Shown piece by piece: positions 59,037-64,000 of a stretch of 64,000 bases of DNA. Within the stretch, counting starts at the first letter, position 1. Every line of letters begins with the position of its first letter. The DNA comes from Sipunculus nudus. Lineage: Eukaryota; Annelida; Sipuncula; Golfingiida; Sipunculidae. The position numbers and the translations under genes are program-made. The stretch lies in NCBI GenBank assembly GCA_026874595.1, contig CM049306.1, positions 82,672,142-82,736,141 of the forward strand. Reading direction: 5' to 3'. Under the pieces are notes generated by a model, which saw only the letters and a list, made by a program, of their open reading frames with translations, was not told where the DNA came from and did no database searches.

Positions 59037-59400
59037 TAAAAATGCTTCTTTTCCTTAATTTTGTTTATCGATTTTTATTTTTTTTTTTATTTAATGGGTT
59101 TGGGGGGATTTTAAACTTATACACAGAATTTGAACTCATTATTTATGCAAATTTTAAAATCACAAAAAATGCTTCTTTATTTCTTGACAGATTTCGAATT
59201 AGTATATACTCTTTCTGGTAGGTGGAGTGTGGACCTCCACTTCTACCGAGGAATTTGAAATTAATTAATAATGCAAACATATGCGAAATTATTTTCATAT
59301 TTCGCAAACTCAACAAGAAATGCTTCTTCACCTTTATTTCTTGACAAATCATTCCATGGACCTATTAAAAATTGCATAATTTTATGTTGCGGGAGTGCGG
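59037..59400 (+). repeat. ~130-155-bp diverged tandem repeat
   Basis: AAATGCTTCTT starts units at about 59039, 59167 and 59320. Units share TTTCTTGACA(G/A)AT, GAATTTGAA and TAATGCAAA. Confidence 0.65.
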
Positions 59401-60125
59401 TCATTGATGCTTTGGTTTTCTTTACACATAAATAGCACAAATGCGCAAGAAAGTCTTTATACCTGGTTGGAAAATGTCAGGATCAAAAAGGGCATTGCGC
59501 AAGTTATTTTTTTTTGGTCTTGCGTAGTTGTGTATTAGTTGCCAAACCCAATAGATTTTTATTTAAAGAATATTACATCAACAACCGATCATATCGGTTA
59601 AATTTATAAGTGTAATTTATGTGAAGAAAGGCTTTGACTGTGCTGAGCACGATTAAAATATTTGTAAAACTGTTCTTACAAATTTGCAATTGTTTTTCAC
59701 TCATTGTCAAATTAGGATTTTCACTACATTCTTCTTCTTATTTCTTTTATTTATAACAGTTTTGTTTTTTAATTATATTTTATAATTAAGTGGAATTCTT
59801 TTGATACACTTTCATAAATATACGATAAATAAAGAAAATGGTTGAAATCTGATCCATAACATATATTTAACATCACAAATTCCTAAATTATTTGTTTAAT
59901 ATATAGTAAACCTTACTTTACCTCTTCTCTCCTCACATTATTATAATTTATAATAATTCTTTATTGATTACTCAACAGATGCAACAGATGTATGTTTGAT
60001 TCATCTTGATTTTCCTTATTTTTCCTTGTGAATCATTACATAATTATTACCTAACGGTTTTAATGCGTGTTCTCATGTAATTACAATTGTCATTCAAATA
60101 ACACACATGAGAAGGCATGGTCGCT
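59401..60125. other. No recognised gene
   Basis: Strongly AT-rich with no notable frame. Confidence 0.45.
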
Positions 60126-60126
60126 A

Positions 60127-60968
60127 CAAGGGATTTAGAAAATGGGGGGGGGCTCACTTTGGAGGGGTGGGGAGGGAGGGATGTATGGTGTAGAAATTGT
60201 TTGAAAATATAAGTTATAATCGTGCAATCTGGGGTCGCTTAAATGCAATATAAGCAAAAAATGCATTGTAAAGGTAGTATCTTATTGGGCTGCGACAGCT
60301 TGCGACTAGTTGGAGACACGGCAATCGCGAGAAAATACGCGAATTAGCGACAATGTTCACTTGCAATCACACTGAATCGTAATAACGACACGTTTGCAAA
60401 CATCCTACGAGTGTTTGGCCCTAAAATTCAGCTGGAGTTCGTATACCCGTCGTGCGATATTTACAAGACATTCGCACGACATTTGTCAAATATTTGCAGA
60501 TATTTTGAGATTCTCATTTTTATCTCAAAATATTCGCAATGTAGTTGCATAGGTCGCAAACCCCTCTCAAAGTTGTCTCGCAGTTCTCGCACTTCCTGAC
60601 CCGCGGAAACTGACTTGAGAATAGTTCGAGGCATGTTTGAGACTGGTTTGAGATACAAGCGACGCACCTGCGACTAATTTGCGAAATTTTGTTTTGCGAA
60701 TTTTTTTACATGTTCAAAAATTGTGCGACAAGTTAGCGACAGTTTGCGAATCACGTGAGGAAATTGATAACCGCCGCGAATGTTCAAAGACACTTTTGAG
60801 ACTCTCACGCGAATGCATTCGCAATTTTGTCGCAAAGCTGGCGCAGCCCAGTGAGATACAAGCGTAACTGTACTTTACACTTAGTGTACTGTGATTTTCC
60901 CTCGAGATTTTTGGTGAGGTCGAAAGAGGGGGCGCGCCCCCTGCCCCACCCCTTTAAATCCGCCACTG
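60127..60968. mobile_element. Outer inverted-end element hosting a second MITE
   Basis: The left end CTACAAGGGATTTAGAAAATG and the right end CCTTTAAATCCGCCACTG (60951-60968) are inverse of each other in decayed form, with G-rich and C-rich segments next to them. The MITE at 60277-60859 lies within. Confidence 0.5.
60277..60859. mobile_element. Foldback MITE with ~30-bp inverted ends
   Basis: The left end GTATCTTATTGGGCTGCGAC and the inverse of the right end (GTATCTCACTGGGCTGCGCC) match at all but four positions, and pairing continues into CAGCTT(T)GCGAC. A central hairpin (ATATTTTGAGAT with ATCTCAAAATAT, 60498-60528) and many GCGAC/CGCAA motifs fill the 583-bp body. No frame of note. Confidence 0.8.
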
Positions 60969-60969
60969 G

Positions 60970-62310
60970 CTACGTCTGTGTTCTATGTCCAACTGGGCTC
61001 AAGAAAGTTTTAAAAGGTCCGGCAAAATTTGGTTAACGTCCCTAGGCATTTAATGATTTTTAAAGGATCCAGACCGCGTTTCCCGGGTATCAGGCAAATA
61101 AATTTTACAGCACAATAACCGAATGACCGTCTCATCTAATAATTACAATTTTTAATTAAAACAAATGTAAAATCCTTAAGCATCCAGCAAGCTCTCTGGT
61201 TTGCTGAACCCTACTCATCGGTAGATCCTTTGGCAAATTTCGAGCCCTGACGACAGTGATCAAATCTGTTAAAGGTTTTTCAATAGAAAACCCATTTTCG
61301 ATAACCTCCTCTAATAAAGGGAACCCTAAACTTTCGGCCCACATAGGAAATTATCTTTAGTTCTTGGCCGGGCAGTAAACCACACGCCAGTATGAGGATT
61401 TGATTCAGAGCAAAGAGTGATTTATCAGACAGATAGATTACAGATTAAGTCTCATATCAGATTAGCCATTTTAATCAAATCAGTGCCTACGTGCTCCAGA
61501 AATCTCTCACAGCTAAAGCGAAGTTGTCTGTTAGTGATACCTGACAAATCTTGTCTTCCAGTTAATAAAATAAATGTGACAGAATGAATCCCTGAGTTAA
61601 TGTTCTGTGATCCACCTACTTTTCATTTTACCTTATTTTTTAATAAGTTTTTAATTTTGTTGTAGAATCATTCATTATATTAGCCCAGGGTTTAAGATTT
61701 GGATTTTGTACAGCTATTTTTGATATTATATAATGAACATCCGAGACAGTTTATTCTATATGGATCTTCAGGATGACAAATGACAGATTTCTTTATGATA
61801 AATTTTGACATGATATGACAACATAATTTACCATCAGAAAATATGTAACTAGTACATCTCTTTGAACTAGGATTTGTACCCTAATATTCTGTATCTTAAA
61901 AGCAAATCCATGATATGTTGGATAAACCCCATCATGGGCACAGACAATTTTAAGGAGCCAAGATAAACCACTTAGACATCCTGAGCAAAAGTACGCAAAC
62001 ATTAGACTGGCGTGGGTTGACTTGCGTCAAACCTTTTCCTCCAACTCGTTTAAAGGGGATGGGAGACAGAATCTTCTTTTTAAACCAGAGTCCTGATAAT
62101 GTTATATCATTCTTCCTAACCATTTTTGTTATTTTCTTCGGTCAACTGTTTATACATTTTTTTCGTCTGTTTATCTAGAACTTTGTTTACGTAGCTTATT
62201 ATGTTATTTAATAAGCTGAAATTATATTTGATGGTCTTGACCTGATATTGTGCCATTTCCTTTACGACTAAACTGTTGTTATAGCTTTGAACATGAAACA
62301 TTATTTATAG
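60970..62310. other. No recognised gene
   Basis: Ordinary sequence. A 62-codon minus-strand frame (61344-61156) is unrecognised. Confidence 0.4.
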
Positions 62311-62318
62311 ATGTATCA

Positions 62319-62523
62319 GAAGCGGATCCAGGGAGGCCTTGGTGGGGTCCGCCCCCCCCCCCACAACCCCACCTTTCAGCTGCCGCAACTTTTTTTAAGG
62401 GTTTCAGACCAAAATTTGCGACCTGGACACCCCCCCCCCCTTCTTGGACCTGGGGACATTTTTTTACGCTTTGTCATTAGTCCTTCCTCTCCCTTTTCCA
62501 AAATCCTGAATCCGCCCTTGTGT
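62319..62523. mobile_element. GGATCC-ended MITE with 8-bp direct flanks
   Basis: GAAGCGGATCCAGG at the left and CCTGAATCCGCCC at the right are inverse of each other. ATGTATCA occurs immediately on both sides (62311-62318 and 62524-62531), fitting a hAT-type 8-bp duplication. Internal C-runs (62350-62361, 62431-62440). Similar ends occur at 57168 and 60968. Confidence 0.7.
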
Positions 62524-62531
62524 ATGTATCA

Positions 62532-64000
62532 TTAGTAGCACCATTCTATGCGAGAATACTTATGATAAGGCGAGCTGAATTTAGGCTGTTTCAAACGTTA
62601 AGCGAAACGGCCTGTTCAAGAGCAATATGTCGATGAGCTTTTTAGCACATTTATTTATTATAGGAGTTTATATTATTTTAAGGCGAATGGATTTCTAATA
62701 TGATGTTAAACACTAATAGACATTTCAGTGATTCTATTTCCTTGGCTGCTACAAAAGCAGCAATGTACTGGTAATATTTGATACTCTTAACCATGTTTAT
62801 GAATAGAAACAATCATTAAATCATATCACGTCACTGAGAACAATAAAAAAACCTCTCGTAACGTGGCAAATTAGCTTACTTTGTTCCAGTTGTATTTTTT
62901 ATGAAATTGCTCAGTTAATGTGACAATGTTGGTCCAATTTGTTAATTCAATTGTACACATTGTATTGTGCGGATTGAATGATTTCCACATTGGCTCGCAA
63001 AGAAGTTTTTCAACATTAATGCAAGCCTGTGTCATTTAAGGTATTTTGCCTACGAGAGCTTCGTAATCATATGCTGCCATTTACAACATCCCTTTAACAT
63101 TCTAGATTCTAATAACATGCTGTTCAACCCCTAGTATTGTATGGATCAATATTCAAATATCATATATTCCTCGTTAAATGTCACTACTTGCACAGGCTGT
63201 AAACTACAAGAGGTTTGTATTCATATTGGTGGTTTTCTCTCATTCTTTTATAAGCTAGTATTTATAAATAATATTTGCACTTGTATTGCTTGAGCTAGGA
63301 AAAACGGGTTTTTCTATATGAATTCGGGAGTAAGTCGGGGCCAGGATACAGGCTTGTAAAAAAATAATTTTTCAACATGTTACCATGTATAACATCTCCA
63401 GAGGTTCCTCAGGAATCAAGTTATTCCTGGCAGCCTTGATTAAAATCAAGGAGTAAAACGTGACTAATCAAGGGATCGTACCTTTATCTCCTGGAATTAA
63501 AATGAAGCTTGGCATCTTGCGGTTTTCCTTGCCTCTAGAAGGACTTTCCCACTATTGAGCCTGTCCTCTACTTAGTGGTGTTCCATCATATTCCATGAAG
63601 CAGTAATTCAATAGTCTCCCATGCCTTGCCGACAGGCCAGGGGACTTATTATTGTAGACCATAATCTCAGCACTGCATTGTCCATGTACTTTTAAAAATT
63701 GTCTTTTGGTATGATTAAATTACTCGTTATCCTCCATGTACCCTCAGCCCGATGAAGTTGTAACTGCTCCAGGTGCATTTCATACTACAGGCGGGATTTA
63801 TGGCCCCATATCCTTGTTTTAAAACATTTCCTGGAAAAGTTGGGGTTTACACCCTTGAGTTGGTATCTACTATACAATTGTTGCATCCCGGGGAGGATGG
63901 AGGGCTTTAGAATAAAGAGGAGGGGTAAATATATCGAGGCCATTAACCGGCAGAGGCCCGGTAGGCCTACCCCCTGCTGTGACAAAGAAACATTTTGAAA
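62532..64000. other. No recognised gene
   Basis: AT-rich to the window end with no recognised repeat or coding signal. Confidence 0.45.

Overview
This is a gene-poor, AT-rich, microsatellite-rich stretch of animal nuclear DNA. Evidence for an animal is: splice-acceptor-like tracts in front of open frames, tRNA-derived SINEs with target-site duplications, a PIF/Harbinger transposase, an F-box/LRR gene copy, LTR-like insertions and long dinucleotide runs. The repeat types point to a mollusc, most probably a bivalve (inference, not proven). They include Helitron/Helentron-like non-autonomous elements with internal tandem repeats, 3' hairpins and CGTCCGTCCG-rich 5' ends, and repeated AGGTCA-bearing minisatellites. 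There is no operon, no rRNA and no CRISPR array.

Layout. 0-10 kb: AT-rich DNA with a three-copy higher-order tandem repeat (2848-4061) and two AGGTCA-rich repeats. 10.4-11.7 kb: a complete short element with a tandem core, a GCG run and a 3' stem-loop. 13.5-16.5 kb: copies of a dispersed ~500-bp repeat (here 'R500'), two of them split by SINE insertions. 19.7-21.6 kb: a TATA box and the start of a SAM-domain-like frame, cut off 37 bp later by a second element with the same end structure as the 10.4-kb one. 24.6 kb: a small RNase H remnant of a Ty3/gypsy-type retroelement. 26.4-29.7 kb: the only clear genes, an intact 349-codon Harbinger transposase followed by a broken F-box/LRR gene and a tandem series of its decayed 3' parts. 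31.9-35.6 kb: two complete tandem-core elements lying tail to tail, one carrying an LTR insertion. 37.7-38.7 kb: a ~1-kb GA minisatellite. 40.6-45.2 kb: a three-level nest (R500 split by a 4.2-kb long-terminal-inverted-repeat element, itself split by a 1.4-kb Helitron-like element). 48.7-50.4 kb: a truncated tandem-core element and a second LTR-like copy. 55.4-56.3 kb: a hAT-like element with a perfect 8-bp target duplication. 57-62.5 kb: several MITEs and minisatellites.

The most unusual signal is a 12-bp palindrome, GGTGGCGCCACC, held once per tandem unit in three otherwise different element families (10.4 kb, 20 kb, and 32-35/43-44/49 kb). Two of these families also share a terminal hairpin whose stem bases differ in a paired, compensatory way. 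I read the window as a graveyard of mobile DNA around one intact transposase. The genes do not form a pathway. Their relation is mainly insertion history, which can be ordered from the nesting.
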